A stretch of DNA of 64,000 bases. Origin: Isochrysis galbana (taxonomy: Eukaryota > Haptophyta > Isochrysidales > Isochrysidaceae). The position numbers were made by a program, and so were the translations under genes. Shown here one piece after another: positions 22,315-33,139 of the stretch (position 1 is its first letter; every line of letters begins with the position of its first letter). Location of the stretch: NCBI GenBank assembly GCA_018136815.1, contig CM030938.1, positions 1,772,202 to 1,836,201 of the forward strand, written 5' to 3'. The notes under the pieces were generated by a model. It did no database searches. It saw only the letters and a list, made by a program, of their open reading frames with translations, and had not been told where the DNA came from.

Positions 22315-22505
22315 CTCGTCCCCCCGGCGGCGCTACACTGTGCATACTGAGACTTCCCTCCTCCTCCTACCGCAGCCCATCTTTCTTCTCAATCATCCAG
22401 TTCTCTACTCCTACTCCTACACTTCTCTACTCTATGGATACATCTCAACTATCTGGAGGGCAAAGTGTACGCGATATCGGATAGTGTGTGTACTCCATGT
22501 GAGAG

Positions 22506-22536
<31 letters not shown>

Positions 22537-22554
22537 GCCTCGCGCCCGTCGCCC
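21810..22554. promoter_or_regulatory. Divergent promoter region with GA, CT and poly-C tracts
   Basis: Between two diverging genes. CT-rich text at 21940-21996 and a poly-C at 21997-22019 become GA and poly-G on the transporter's coding strand. A GA run at about 22278-22311 and another at 22501-22540 lie on the dehydrogenase's coding strand, the latter within 20 bases of its ATG. No gene inside. Confidence 0.45.
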
Positions 22555-24483
22555 ATGCAGCAGATCCCTCCCTCTCCGCAGCTGGTGGCGTCGGCGCCAC
22601 CCACGCGCTTCCCGAGGCACAAGATTCGGATCCTGCTGCTCGAGAATGTCCACCAGTGCGCCATCGACAATTTCCATAAGGAGGGCTTCTACGTCGAGAC
22701 TGCAGTCGCAATCTCAGAGCAGGCGAGCGCGTCCAGCCGCTCTCTCCCCCTCCCTCCCTCCCTCCCTCCCTCCCTTCCACCTTCTCTTCCTCCCTCCTTT
22801 CCTTCTCCCCTTCTCCTCTTCCCACCCCCCGGCACCTCTCTCTTTCCCTTTGCCCACCTATTCCCTGTACGCACTAAGTGTGTGACGCATGCTTGGTGTG
22901 GGTAAGCCTTGTCGAGATCGAGGTGCCTGCCTTACCCAACACGCCCGCTTCCTCCCCTCGCCCTCCGCTGTGTTGCTCAGGATCTGATGTCCAAGCTAAC
23001 CGGTACGAATGGCCATGAAGCCATCCACGCCATTGGCGTGCGCTCAAAGACGGCCATCACGAAGGAGTGCTTTGAGGCAGCTAAGCGCCTCCTCTGCGTC
23101 GGATGCTACTGTATTGGCACCGACAACCACGACCTCGAGGCCGGCGAAGCTGCGGGGGTGCCCGTTTTCAATGCGCCGTACGCCAACACGCGCTCCGTCG
23201 CTGAGCTCGTCATCTCGCAGATAATTGCGCTCTCCCGTCAAATGATGGACCGCTCGGCAGAGTGCCATCGCGGTGCGTGGTACAAGGTCTCGAAGAACTG
23301 CTGCGAGGTCCGAGGCAAAACTCTCGGCATCATCGGCTACGGCCACGTCGGCTCCCAAGTCTCGGTGCTTGCAGAGTCATTGGGCATGAAGGTGGTGTAT
23401 TACGATGTGGTGCCGAAGATGGCCATGGGCAACGCCACGCAGTGCAGCACCATGGATGAGATGCTTGAGCAGGCAGACTACGTCACACTGCACGTGCCCA
23501 AGCTCCCAACAACGAAGAATCTCTTCGGAGCTGCGCAGTTTGCAAAGATGTGCGTGCCACGAGACCACCTCTTGACGACCAGCGCGCGTACTTCCCGCCA
23601 GTTGCCTCTCACTGGCCCACCCATCCTCTCGTCCTTGAGCCGTCGCCCACGGCTGCCTAGTAGTGCCTCTTGTTGCCCATGTGCCTCGCCTCAGCAGCCT
23701 ACCCCCATCGGCTCACCTCGCAGCTGTGGCCAACACATCGCAGGCGCAAGGGATCGTATTTGATCAACGCGTCGCGCGGTGACATCGTCGTGATCGATGA
23801 CTTCGCGGAGGCTCTACGCACGGGCCACCTCGCTGGCGGAGCAGCCGACGTATTTCCCTCGGAGCCTAAGAAGAATGGCGAGAATCTCTTCAACTCTCCG
23901 CTTGTGGGTCTGCCGAACGTGATCCTCACACCGCATATCGGCGGCTCGACCGAGGAGGCGCAGGCAGCCATTGGTATGGAGGTGTCTACGGCCATGATCA
24001 AATACATTAACATGGGCATCACTTACGGTGCTGTGAACTTCCCGCAGGTGCTTTGGGGATCGCCTGTTGCAATTACGCATCGCCCAGCCCGGTCTAGTGC
24101 CTGCAGATGTTAAGCTTGCTTACTGTCTGAGACTTGCGAGTGATCCTAGAGGTCCCGTTGAGCCGCCTGCATCTGATGATGGACTGTACTCGTCGCCAAA
24201 GGACTGCGCCCTCACTCCCCTTGAATGCCTTCTCTGACAGATCGACATCATCCCGAGGCCGGGCACCCACCGGTTGCTCAATTGCCACAAGAATGTGCCG
24301 GGAGTGCTCATGAAGATCAATATGGCCCTTGCCGAATCGGGCTGCAACATCTTCGCCCAACAGTTGGCAACATCGGACAACGTCGGCTACATGGTTGTCG
24401 ACGTCAACACCGCCGCCTCTGAAACATGCATGTCGACGATCCGCTCACTGGATGAGAGCATCCGCACGCGCATCCTGTGGTAG
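22555..24483 (+). CDS. serA: D-3-phosphoglycerate dehydrogenase with ACT domain, four exons
   Basis: First step of the phosphorylated serine pathway (3-phosphoglycerate to phosphohydroxypyruvate, NAD-linked). Exons 22555-22722, 22981-23549, 23744-24047 and 24241-24483 give 427 aa. Intron 1 appears to use a GC donor (CAG|GCGAGC), and intron 2 is phase 2 (AAGAT|GTGCGT). Substrate and NAD domains: IRILLLENVH, HAIGVRSKTAIT, NTRSVAELVISQIIALSR, the NAD loop GIIGYGHVGS (about residue 172), the catalytic-region LINASRGDIVVIDDFAEAL, and the His-containing LTPHIGGSTEEAQ (His about 310). The ACT domain (residues 347-427) begins HRLLNCHKNVPGVLMKIN and in relatives senses serine. The length matches the short ACT-bearing bacterial/fungal type rather than the long plant type. 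Complete. Confidence 0.97.
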
Positions 24484-25220
24484 ACGCGAGTGGGCACACG
24501 CAGCTATGGCAGTTTGGGAGCACTTGGGGACCCGAAGCCTGCATTGAGGGCATTCCCCCCTCTTTCGATAGTTGGCTGACCGCGAGGCAATCTCCACATC
24601 AGCAAGCCCATAATGGGTTCCGTGAACTTTTGCACTTTGCGATCCACGCCAAGGTCCCATGTCAAACCTTGAATTGCATAGTGGAGTCTGATGTCGCGCT
24701 GTGGCAGCCATTGCGCCCAAGGCGCCACATGGACTTTCAGAATTCATGTGGAGGCCGCAACGCCTTGCTTGATTGGCACAAGCGATGGCGCGGGTGTTAG
24801 ACGACCAACACGCTGTATGTCGACCGGCCGGAGCGGAAGGAGACCGCTCGGTTTTGCGAGGAGATCAGCATTACGGCGAGCTGTGCCTTGGCGCACCTCG
24901 GCGGTAGCATTGGTCGGGAGTGCTTTAGCTATCATATCGAGAGCACTAGGCGTGGCGAATGTCGAGTGTGCGTAAGCGTAAGGAGCATCTTGCTGAGAGT
25001 GAATGGCGAATAGCAAACAAAGCCGCGAGGCAAAAGCGCGGCGCGCAGGACCGCCTTTGCATGGCTATTGGCCGACCGCCGCGCTCACGCAAGCGCCTGT
25101 AGGCCGCGTTGGGTAGCACCTCCTAATGCCAACGAACTCCCCGCATGCTCCTAGCTAGCTAGTCTGTGTGCCACACCAAGTCCATGTATTGCTATCCACG
25201 CAACTTGTGTGGAAGGATAA
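24484..25220. other. Intergenic region without recognised gene
   Basis: Only short unconvincing frames (for example 24477-24800, 24691-24975). No repeat or RNA gene recognised. Confidence 0.35.
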
Positions 25221-25247
25221 AATCAACTAACTTTATAGTTAGACGCC

Positions 25248-26102
25248 ATGGAGCGCGCCGCCGCTCCCCACCTCTCCTTCGGGTCCCCCGCCGCGGGGAC
25301 CCCCCCGGCACCCATGGAGCTGTCGCAGGCGAAGCGACCGCGTCCGCCCGCAGAGGCCGAGCAGGTGAGCGCGACCCCGGTCGCGCCGCACGGCCCGTGG
25401 CCTCGGCCACACCAGCCACTGCAGCCATGCTGGCCCTCCCCATGGAGGGTCACAAGCTGTAGAACACAGAGGACCAGCACCACACAAGACGAACAATACA
25501 GCCACCAGGCATGCCTTATGGCAGAGGCCTCTCCCACCCTAGGGACGGCCGCGCTGCCCCGGCAGCGCGGCCCGAGACCGGGTGGCCCTTATGGGCACAA
25601 ATCCAAAACCAACAGCAGAACGCACAATGGCACAGACCCCTCAACACCACAACACATGACCACACAGAAGGGAAGCTGCTTGGGTGCGTCTAGGGGCGCA
25701 CATCACACTCCCCCGCCACACGCTCGATTGGACCCACCCATGGCCTCACATACCCCGACCTCCCCTGCCACTCAGGAGCCGCCCTCAGATGAGGAGCAAG
25801 GCTACACTGAGTCGGACGCAACATACGAGCTGTCCTTTCACCAGGAGGGAGACTACACTTTCCAGGACGCCACCGTCTACGCCGCGATCGTAGAGCTCCT
25901 CTTGGAGCTCGAAGGAGTCGACCCGGAGCCGGACTTCTGGGCCCGGTCCATCCGCGGGCCATGGCATATCGCCGTGAACGAGGACTGCGCTCAGCAATTC
26001 AAAGAGCGTTATGGGGACAACACCACCCTCCGCATCATTCAAACCGACATCCCCGTCCCCTCTGGACAAGCCCGTACACCAATAGACAAAACAAATGGAT
26101 AA
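25248..26102 (+). CDS. ORF1-like frame of the LINE derivative
   Basis: A 284-codon frame starting MERAAAPHLSFGSP, with a Pro/Ala/Arg/Gln-rich first 170 residues and then a more structured acidic segment (SFHQEGDYTFQDATVYAAIVELLLELEGV, DFWARSIRGPWHIAV). No known nucleic-acid-binding motif is visible. It is assigned to ORF1 because of its place at the element's front. It ends near the internal junction, so the original C-terminus is probably missing. Confidence 0.45.
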   Translation: MERAAAPHLSFGSPAAGTPPAPMELSQAKRPRPPAEAEQVSATPVAPHGPWPRPHQPLQPCWPSPWRVTSCRTQRTSTTQDEQYSHQACLMAEASPTLGTAALPRQRGPRPGGPYGHKSKTNSRTHNGTDPSTPQHMTTQKGSCLGASRGAHHTPPPHARLDPPMASHTPTSPATQEPPSDEEQGYTESDATYELSFHQEGDYTFQDATVYAAIVELLLELEGVDPEPDFWARSIRGPWHIAVNEDCAQQFKERYGDNTTLRIIQTDIPVPSGQARTPIDKTNG

Positions 26103-27772
26103 AACACCCACACTACGCCGTGTCGCACGATAAGAGTGCAACTAGAACACTAGGGCTGGGGATTCTAGATTGGCCGTCCCATGTAAAAGCACTCCAGGCT
26201 AAATGGATCTTGAACTACCTAAACGCGAGAAAGGCACTATGGAAACACGCGCTCGATGCTTGGTTCTGCCGAACCGGACTAGGGAGAGGAGCAGTCCTCT
26301 CCACGATCCCCACGAAAATATTGACGGGAAGTATCAGGGGAAACCCGGCGCTCCCAGTCTTCTGGAAGGAGGCGATTACTAACTTCAGGGAACTCGACAT
26401 ACAACCCTCCTTCCTTACACGGGAAGGCGCGCTATCGCAGCCAATATGGCACAATCCCCACATCCCGCCCCCAAAAGTGCGCGCCCCGTGGGCGCGCCTA
26501 TGGGAAGCGTTGCACACCAACGTAATACATAACGTATTCAAAGACGGCGCTTTTACAACGCCGTATAGCAAAAAAGAGTGTTCGGCATATCTCGAACACC
26601 TACCCGAAACGTTCATTCACGAGGGACGCTCGATACACAAAAAAGATTTTCTCGACTCGTGGGACGAGATAGTCGGCCACGCAACGCGTGTGATAGAGCG
26701 TTCGAAAGAGCGCCCGCCTTCAGCCACTGAAGGACAAAAGTCGCACGACACAAACACCCCGCCTCAAAGACCGGGGACCGAGCCACAGAACAAAGAGGTC
26801 AGGGTTTCTGAAGACGAAAAATACATCAGCAAGCTAAACAATATATGGCTACATATCGAAACTGACTACTTAGGAGAGGTAACAGACACCGGCAACGTGG
26901 CAGAAGTCGGAGAGATCCAACACTATCACCCGCCAGCCAGATGGGAGGGCGGATACAAAGGCCCAAGGCACATGGAGTACCCCCTCGCGGATGAATATGC
27001 CATACGAAAAGGAAAGGTCGCACTTGACGCGATAACAGTCGCAGACATTACCAAGGCCACGCTTAAAGCGACCCGGAGCAACGCCCCGCAAGCGGCAAGA
27101 TTAGCATGGGAGAGAAGGCTGAATATCACAAACGAAGAGTGGAAGCACATAGCTAAACTGTACACAATGCCGTTATTGAAACACACAGACAAGCACCTCC
27201 ACTTCAAACATTTCACACACAGAAGAATTGGTACTAGAAATAGATTCATAGACGCTCAGACAGACATATGTAGGCTATGCCGTCGACACCGCGAAAACTC
27301 GTGCCATCTAGCGTGGTGTCCCGCGACGAAAACCATCTTCGAGACCATAGACGCCCTCAACAACTACACGCCTCCCCCCAGAAGGACACGCACACAGAAA
27401 ATAAAGGATAGATTATTTGCATATCCTGGTACGAACACTCCCGAAAGCCTAAAAACACTATACGTGATAGCGTGGAAATATATACTAAGAGACTTCTACA
27501 GAGTAGAATTTGAGTCATACGAATACCACTACATACCTATCCTAGAGTCTACACTAGTGAGATTCACTACATTAGTCAGGGGCCTCACCCCGCCAAAAGC
27601 GCACTGCTCTGCACGCACGCACAAAGCCGCTCAAGGGAGAAAGCCCAAACTCAAGAAATCGCTAGAACTCAGCGCCCCCGTATTCATTGAAAACGAGAAA
27701 GGTAGACTACAACTGAGCGAAAACACCCGCCTCGTAGCAAAAGCACTTGGCCTCGCTGAAAGACTCGCATAA
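26090..27772 (+). CDS. LINE ORF2 C-terminal region (zf-RVT-like), reverse transcriptase missing
   Basis: Typical LINE text downstream of the reverse transcriptase: GLGILDWPSHVKALQAKWIL, NPALPVFWKEAI, PPKVRAPWARLWEAL, then FTHRRIGTRNRFIDA and a Cys/His cluster CRLCRRHRENSCHLAWC near 27268-27320, then a basic C-terminus ending LGLAERLA. The open frame formally begins at 25961, but the first 40 codons are an out-of-frame reading of ORF1. About 560 codons remain open without a stop. Codons are AT-richer than in host genes nearby. The catalytic palm motif of a reverse transcriptase is absent. Confidence 0.8.
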   Translation, partial: NKWIKHPHYAVSHDKSATRTLGLGILDWPSHVKALQAKWILNYLNARKALWKHALDAWFCRTGLGRGAVLSTIPTKILTGSIRGNPALPVFWKEAITNFRELDIQPSFLTREGALSQPIWHNPHIPPPKVRAPWARLWEALHTNVIHNVFKDGAFTTPYSKKECSAYLEHLPETFIHEGRSIHKKDFLDSWDEIVGHATRVIERSKERPPSATEGQKSHDTNTPPQRPGTEPQNKEVRVSEDEKYISKLNNIWLHIETDYLGEVTDTGNVAEVGEIQHYHPPARWEGGYKGPRHMEYPLADEYAIRKGKVALDAITVADITKATLKATRSNAPQAARLAWERRLNITNEEWKHIAKLYTMPLLKHTDKHLHFKHFTHRRIGTRNRFIDAQTDICRLCRRHRENSCHLAWCPATKTIFETIDALNNYTPPPRRTRTQKIKDRLFAYPGTNTPESLKTLYVIAWKYILRDFYRVEFESYEYHYIPILESTLVRFTTLVRGLTPPKAHCSARTHKAAQGRKPKLKKSLELSAPVFIENEKGRLQLSENTRLVAKALGLAERLA

Positions 27773-28009
27773 CATGAAGCGTAGGCCCGGGGAAACTTAC
27801 CATCTAAGAACGCGATCGATCACTATAGGTCACCTAAGAGGAACGCCGCGCACACTAAGCCAAGGGGCCATGGAACAACTCTAAAAACAAACGGGTCACT
27901 CAGTGGCACAGGAGGGAGCGGAGAACACGCCGCTGAGGACAAGTGCACACAGCTCCGCTCGGACCCCCCACATATCCCGAGCCCCTAAGTAGAGCACGAG
28001 GGGAGTTGC

Positions 28010-28109
28010 NNNNNNNNNNNNNNNNNNNNNNNNNNNNNNNNNNNNNNNNNNNNNNNNNNNNNNNNNNNNNNNNNNNNNNNNNNNNNNNNNNNNNNNNNNN
28101 NNNNNNNNN
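28010..28109. other. Assembly gap of 100 N
   Basis: A standard-size placeholder; the LINE 3' end probably lies in it. Confidence 0.99.
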
Positions 28110-29135
28110 GTTCGGGATTTGTATTCAGACCCTAGGAGCACTTTACTCTGTGCTCACGCAATTCCTAGCACTATTGGACTCCTAGATGGAAAAGACGTAT
28201 TTACCGTACAATATGGGTGCACCATTACAGTCGGGAAATTGAGTAAAAATGCGCGAAACGCGCGATTCTTGTACAAATCTTGCAGGGCAAGTTTACTCAC
28301 TCTAGGGTAGTAAACCTCCTCTCGTTCCTCGTTGGCGAGAAAATTGCCGCTCCCGCTTTGGCTGTGGAAAATCTGGCCGCTCGCTACCGGCTGCGACTGC
28401 TTTCGGGACGCCAAAAATTGTGTAAAACTTGGCAGCCGTTTTCTCCGTAGCGTGCGCGACTGTCGTCGAGGGGGGTAAGAAAATAGGACTCACAAGACAA
28501 AAGAAAAAGAGGTTTTTTGCGGGAGTTCCACTTGCTCCTAGCCCCTAGAGCCTAGAGCCCCTCCCCCCCCCAAACCCCCAAATCCCAAATAACCTTTAAA
28601 CGTTGAGAAGTCTCCGCTCCGGAGCCAGGGAGGGGCAGTCCGGAGCTTGCGGCGTGTTCCCCACGGCATCACAGGACCAAAATACCGAGGGGGAGAACAC
28701 TAGTGCTAGGAATGAGATGGGGGAGTATTGTAGTAGAGCTACCGAGTACAAGGACATTCTTTACTGACTGTCTAAGCTTCTGAAGTGAGAATACCACGAG
28801 GGAGCCTTCACACGCTCGCCGCCGTGTCTCGGCGCCCGGGCGCCAGCGCGCGGGGGGAAGGGGGGGGGGGAGGGGGGCGGGGGGAGCTGAGAGTGTGGAG
28901 AGAAGGCCAGGGAGACGACCCCCAAAAGAGAGGAAAGACGAGGGGTGGGCAACCCTTTGGTCTCACAGCGCGGGAGAGAGAAGAGGAGCTTTGCAACTCT
29001 CCTACATGGTGGCGAAGAGAGTCGGAGCGCGTCCTTGAATTCAGAAGAAAGGGGGGAGTGTACGTGAGAGTTCGCGTGGTCGATCGGTCCAAACCTAGAG
29101 GGAGAGTGGGGGGGGGAGAGAGAGAGAGCGGCGCG
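28110..29135. promoter_or_regulatory. Intergenic region and 5' leader of Rpt4
   Basis: No supported gene. The piece near 28172-28235 shares the short text ATGGTGCACCCATA (in reverse) with 56960-56975, hinting at a small dispersed repeat. From about 28850 to the ATG the coding strand is G/GA-rich with several poly-G runs. Confidence 0.35.
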
Positions 29136-31688
29136 ATGGCGGAGGGGGCGGAGGACCGGCGCGCCAAGGTGCTGGCGGAGTACCGTAAGACGCTGCTGCG
29201 GCATAAGGAGGTTGACGCCAAGGTGGGGCGGGCGTCGCACATGTGCTCGAAGGGAAAGGGGTGGAAGGGGAAGGGGATCCGTCTGCTGGTGCCCAAGGGC
29301 TCGAGCGAGGGGTGGGGGACCTTGGAGAGAGAGAGAGAGGCCAGGGAGAGAGGGAGGGAGGGAGGAAGGGGAGGATGGGGGGGGGGGGGGGCAGGGGGAG
29401 ATGGGGGGGGTTCGAGGAGGGAGGGATGGGGAGAGGAAGAGGATGAGTGAGAAGGAGAGGGAGAGGGTGCTAGACGAGCTTGTGAAGAGCTGGAGTGACA
29501 AGGTGGAAGGGGGGGGGGGGGGGTTGAGGGAGAGCAAGCGAAGCGAGGAAAAGGGAGGGACATGGAGAGGATGTGGGAGGAGGGTAAGATGGGCCCTGCG
29601 GACGGATATGATGCTCGTTCCTCTCCCCTGTCCCCTTCCCTATTCTCCGCGTTATGCATACGCGCTCTCACCTCTCGCCGCCCCTCCCCTGCCCCCTTCA
29701 TGGCAGGTGCGTTCGATGCGCGAAGAGGTGAAGCAGCTGCGCAAGGACTACGACAAGACGGAAGATGACCTTAAGGCGCTCCAATCTGTTGGTCAAATCA
29801 TCGGCGAGGTCTTGCGCCAGCTCGACGCCGAACGGTATATCGTCAAGGCGTCGTCCGGACCGCGCTATGTCGTTGGCTGCCGCTCCAAGATTGACAAGGC
29901 CAAGCTAGTTCAGGGCACTCGTGTCACGCTGGACATGACGACACTCACCATCATGCGAGCGCTGCCCCGAGAGGTCGACCCGGTTGTCTTCCACATGAAG
30001 GCGGAGGAGGCCGATACTACCTCGTACTCGAGCGTAGGCGGCCTCAATGAGCAGATCCGCGAGATGCGCGAGGTGATCGAGCTGCCTCTCATCAACCCAG
30101 AGCTCTTTGTACGCGTGGGCATCAAGGCACCCAAAGGATGCCTTCTTTACGGGCCTCCGGGAACCGGGAAGACCCTACTGGCGCGTGCTGTTGCAAATAA
30201 TATCGACGCAGCCTTCCTCAAGGCGAGTCCTCCCCCGCATTGCCCTGTTCCTCTGGTCCACACCGGTGCTGGTGCTTGAAGATTTGGTTTGCACACATTG
30301 GGTGATCCTCTCATCTGCGGAGACGCTTCTGCCATCTCCATTCGCTGGGATTTTGCATGCGGTCACATCGCTACTCCACGTTGCGCATACTCCCAGGTTT
30401 TTACCGCCTCTTTTCCTACGGTGACCGCAGGTCGTCGCGTCTGCCATTGTCGACAAATACATTGGTGAATCTGCGCGCCTAATCCGCGAGATGTTCGGGT
30501 GCGCAGGCTGCCAAAACGTAGGCTGAAAAATACCTCGCGGAAAGGGCGCTCCGCCTACTTTGAGAGAGGATCCACCACTCTCCACCTGCCATTCCATCGT
30601 AATGGTTAGCATTTTGGGGCGACAATGCGGCTCCCATATGAGGCACGCGCCTTTTCGTGCGGCGTAGGTACGCTCGTGACCACCAGCCATGCATCATTTT
30701 CATGGATGAGATCGACGCCATTGGTGGCCGCCGTTTCTCCGAGGGAACCTCTGCAGATCGAGAGATCCAGCGCACGCTCATGGAGCTGCTCAATCAGTTG
30801 GATGGGTTTGACGTTCTAGGTGCGCAGGATGCGAGCCGTGTCCGAGTGGCGTTGGCTCGTCATGCGCGACACAGCCCCTGTTCCACAACTCGCTCTTCCC
30901 CATCCTGTGATCTAAACCTACCAGGCAAGGTGAAGATGATTTGCGCCACGAATCGTCCCGACGTGCTTGATCCAGCACTACTGCGCCCTGGCCGCCTCGA
31001 TCGGAAGATCGAGATTCCTCTTCCGGTGCGCTGTGGGCCCCGGCGAAGCACCCGACGACGGTTTTGCTATCAAGCAGAGGACACAGCCCCCTCGACAGCA
31101 AGCTCGCAAGAATGTCCGTTACCCGGTTTACGTCCCCGCGGAAGTCTCATAATCTGTCTTCCTGCGTGCATCCAGGGTGAATCTGCGCGTGTGGACGTCC
31201 TTAAAATCCATGCTGCGCCCATCACGAAGAAGGGCGACATTGACTACGAATCGGTAGTCAAGCTTGCTGATGGTTTTAATGCCGCAGACTTGCGCAACGT
31301 ACGCAGCCGCCTTGGCCTCTAGTCGCTGCAATCGAATGGAAGCATCTAGGCCCTTTCCAATCACAGTCGTTTACCTGTTTTGTGCTCTGAGGGTCCATCT
31401 GACCCCGCCACTCCATCTTAGTCCTGTCGGTTGTAGCTAGATACATTCTCGTGCCAGCCTGGTTAGAGGGATCTATCTCCGGCACGTCTCCGCCATGCCG
31501 TTTGCGGAGTTCTGTGCGATTACGACGTGTGCTCATCCCCACCTGTTGCTCAGGTTTGTACCGAAGCTGGTATGTTTGCAATTCGAGCTGAGCGCGACTA
31601 CACAATTGAGGAGGACTTCATGAAGGCAGTGCGCAAGGTTGGCGAAAACAAGAAGCTCGAGGGTAAGCTTGAGTACCAAAAGGTTTGA
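29136..31688 (+). CDS. RPT4: 26S proteasome regulatory ATPase Rpt4 (PSMC6), seven exons
   Basis: One of six AAA+ ATPases of the proteasome base that unfold and translocate ubiquitylated proteins. Exons 29136-29222, 29707-30222, 30431-30498, 30668-30819, 30925-31025, 31176-31298, 31554-31688 give 393 aa (human about 389). Intron 2 seems to use a GC donor (AAG|GCGAGT); the others are GT-AG in phases 0, 1 and 2. It shows the N-terminal coiled coil ([19 protein letters not shown]), the Rpt4-type OB region ([29 protein letters not shown]), Walker A GPPGTGKT (about residue 178), the pore-loop region KYIGE, Walker [15 protein letters not shown] (about 232), the [24 protein letters not shown] and the C-terminal helical domain ([20 protein letters not shown]). 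It ends YQKV. Assignment to Rpt4 rather than another Rpt rests on the OB region and the short C-terminus. Confidence 0.97.
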
Positions 31689-32130
31689 GCTGACGAAGAG
31701 CTTCTTTACGGCTTCCGCCTACGCGTTTGTTCTGTACCGAGCATCAGGAAGAGCCCTCAAGCGCCGGCTGCGGCATTTTACAGCAGATGCTTATTGACGG
31801 TTTCGTAGTGCTTGATGATGCGGACTTAACTCGACGGAATGCAATGTCACACGGACGTTGCTTCGGAGTCCTGCATCGTGGGCACTGCGTAAGTGTCGAC
31901 ATGCTGCAAAAGGCGGGACGCCAAGAGGAACATTAGCGCAGCTGGCTGCGCGCACCTCTGACGCGCGAGAGCGCGGTTGGTGTTTGCTAGTGCGGAGCTT
32001 GTACGGGTTCCTACTGCCGCCTTGAGTGGTGTTCAGCTCGTAGTCGTTTTGTGCGCGCTCTTCGAGCAGCTTCGATACGCAATTTTGTGCATGTGGCAGC
32101 GCACTGCCGTTGAACACGCGGCAGGTATGA
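31689..32130. other. Intergenic region downstream of Rpt4
   Basis: No supported gene or repeat. Confidence 0.35.
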
Positions 32131-32231
32131 ATAAGACGATAGAGGGAAGAAAAACTTCTTAATATCCTCGCCGCGCGCGCGACCCTGCTCAACCACTTCG
32201 CAGCCGCGCCCCCATCCCTTATCACGCCATC
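32131..32231 (+). repeat. Dispersed repeat copy A
   Basis: About 80 bases (GAAGAAAAACTTCTTAATAT onward) match 59827-59911 at roughly 80 percent by eye, same strand. Family unknown; both copies sit beside retroelement debris. Confidence 0.45.
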
Positions 32232-32769
32232 GCACTTGCTTTGTGGCCCGTCCCCTCGTGCGAGCGCCTCGTGCTCTACCTAGGGCGCTAGGGCGCGTAG
32301 GGGCTCAGTGCGTGGGGCGTGGGGTTTCCAGCGACAGGCGGCGTGTACCGATCCCCGAAGGATCCGTCCTCGACTTCCTCCTCCTCCTGCGCCGTCGGGC
32401 AATCGGTCGTATTTGCGTTCTCTCTTGGTTGTGGTAGCGCGCATTGGGCCCTTGCGGGTTCAGCTATTTTCGGGGTTATCTAGCTGAGCGGGTTAGAGTT
32501 GGTGTTGTCGTCGCACGTCTACGCGAGTCCTTCTGCTATGCTTAGTGCATGCGCCACTAGGGTTAGGTTTGTGTTCATCACAAGGGCGCCTCTGTCGCTT
32601 GTTTTGAAGGCCGGCGCGCTGCGAGTTCACGCGCATCCTTGATCTTGGATCTTGGGTTTCCTGCCTTTGGAGGCTTTATGAGTGCGCGCCGCCGGGTTCC
32701 CGTCTGAGGGTCCGAGTCCGAGTCCTCTCACGAGGACCGTGAATGTGGTCAGGGTTCGCTCGCCAATGA

Positions 32770-33010
32770 TTGGTATGTGGTGTGGCGAGGCGGCCGCCGT
32801 CTGCTTCGTGGATTACGCGCTGGCCCGACCGCCTGGACCGCCGCCCCTTGTACCACGCCAAGGCCTACACCCTAATTACAACCACGATTCATCGCACCGC
32901 TTTCCGGCGTCGTATCGTTCCCCGCATCGCTCCGGTCACGCTACCCGCTTTTACTTACTCTCCGGCGGTAGCCTCGGCTCATGTGGAGTACGTTCTGCTC
33001 CCCGTCGCTC
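32770..33010 (+). repeat. Ty3/gypsy fragment (fossil)
   Basis: The first part resembles the end of the gag region of the gypsy element at 35443-55857 (GGCGAGGC..GCCGCCG, CTGGACCGCC). The second resembles its protease-RT spacer (PVTLPAF..SPAVASAHVEY against PVTLPAYSPVASAHIEY). The material between is missing. It is an old, broken, heavily shortened relative. Confidence 0.5.
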
Positions 33011-33139
33011 TCTTGTCGGCATTCTCTGTCCTTGTTCGGTCTGTCAGCGGGTCAGCAGGTCCCTGTGCGTTCTGTGATAAAGATACGTAAGTGTGGACAA
33101 CGTTGATGTAATTAATTAAAATTAAAATTAAAATGTTAT

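Larger units (their letters stand above)
25222..28009 (+). mobile_element. LINE (non-LTR retrotransposon) derivative lacking its reverse transcriptase
   Basis: A TATAAA-centred palindrome at 25224-25242 lies just before an ORF1-like frame (25248-26102). At about 26085-26105 the sequence changes to the tail of an ORF2-like protein (to 27772). The endonuclease and the reverse transcriptase catalytic domain are absent, so the element has lost its middle and would depend on a full-length relative. The 3' untranslated part runs into the N gap, so the true end is not seen. A more decayed copy of the same family lies at 59930-60362. Confidence 0.7.

Noticed and set aside
28172-28235. Short text shared in reverse with 56960-57000 as an element end
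   Set aside because: Only about 15 bases match well; too short to define a repeat without more copies.
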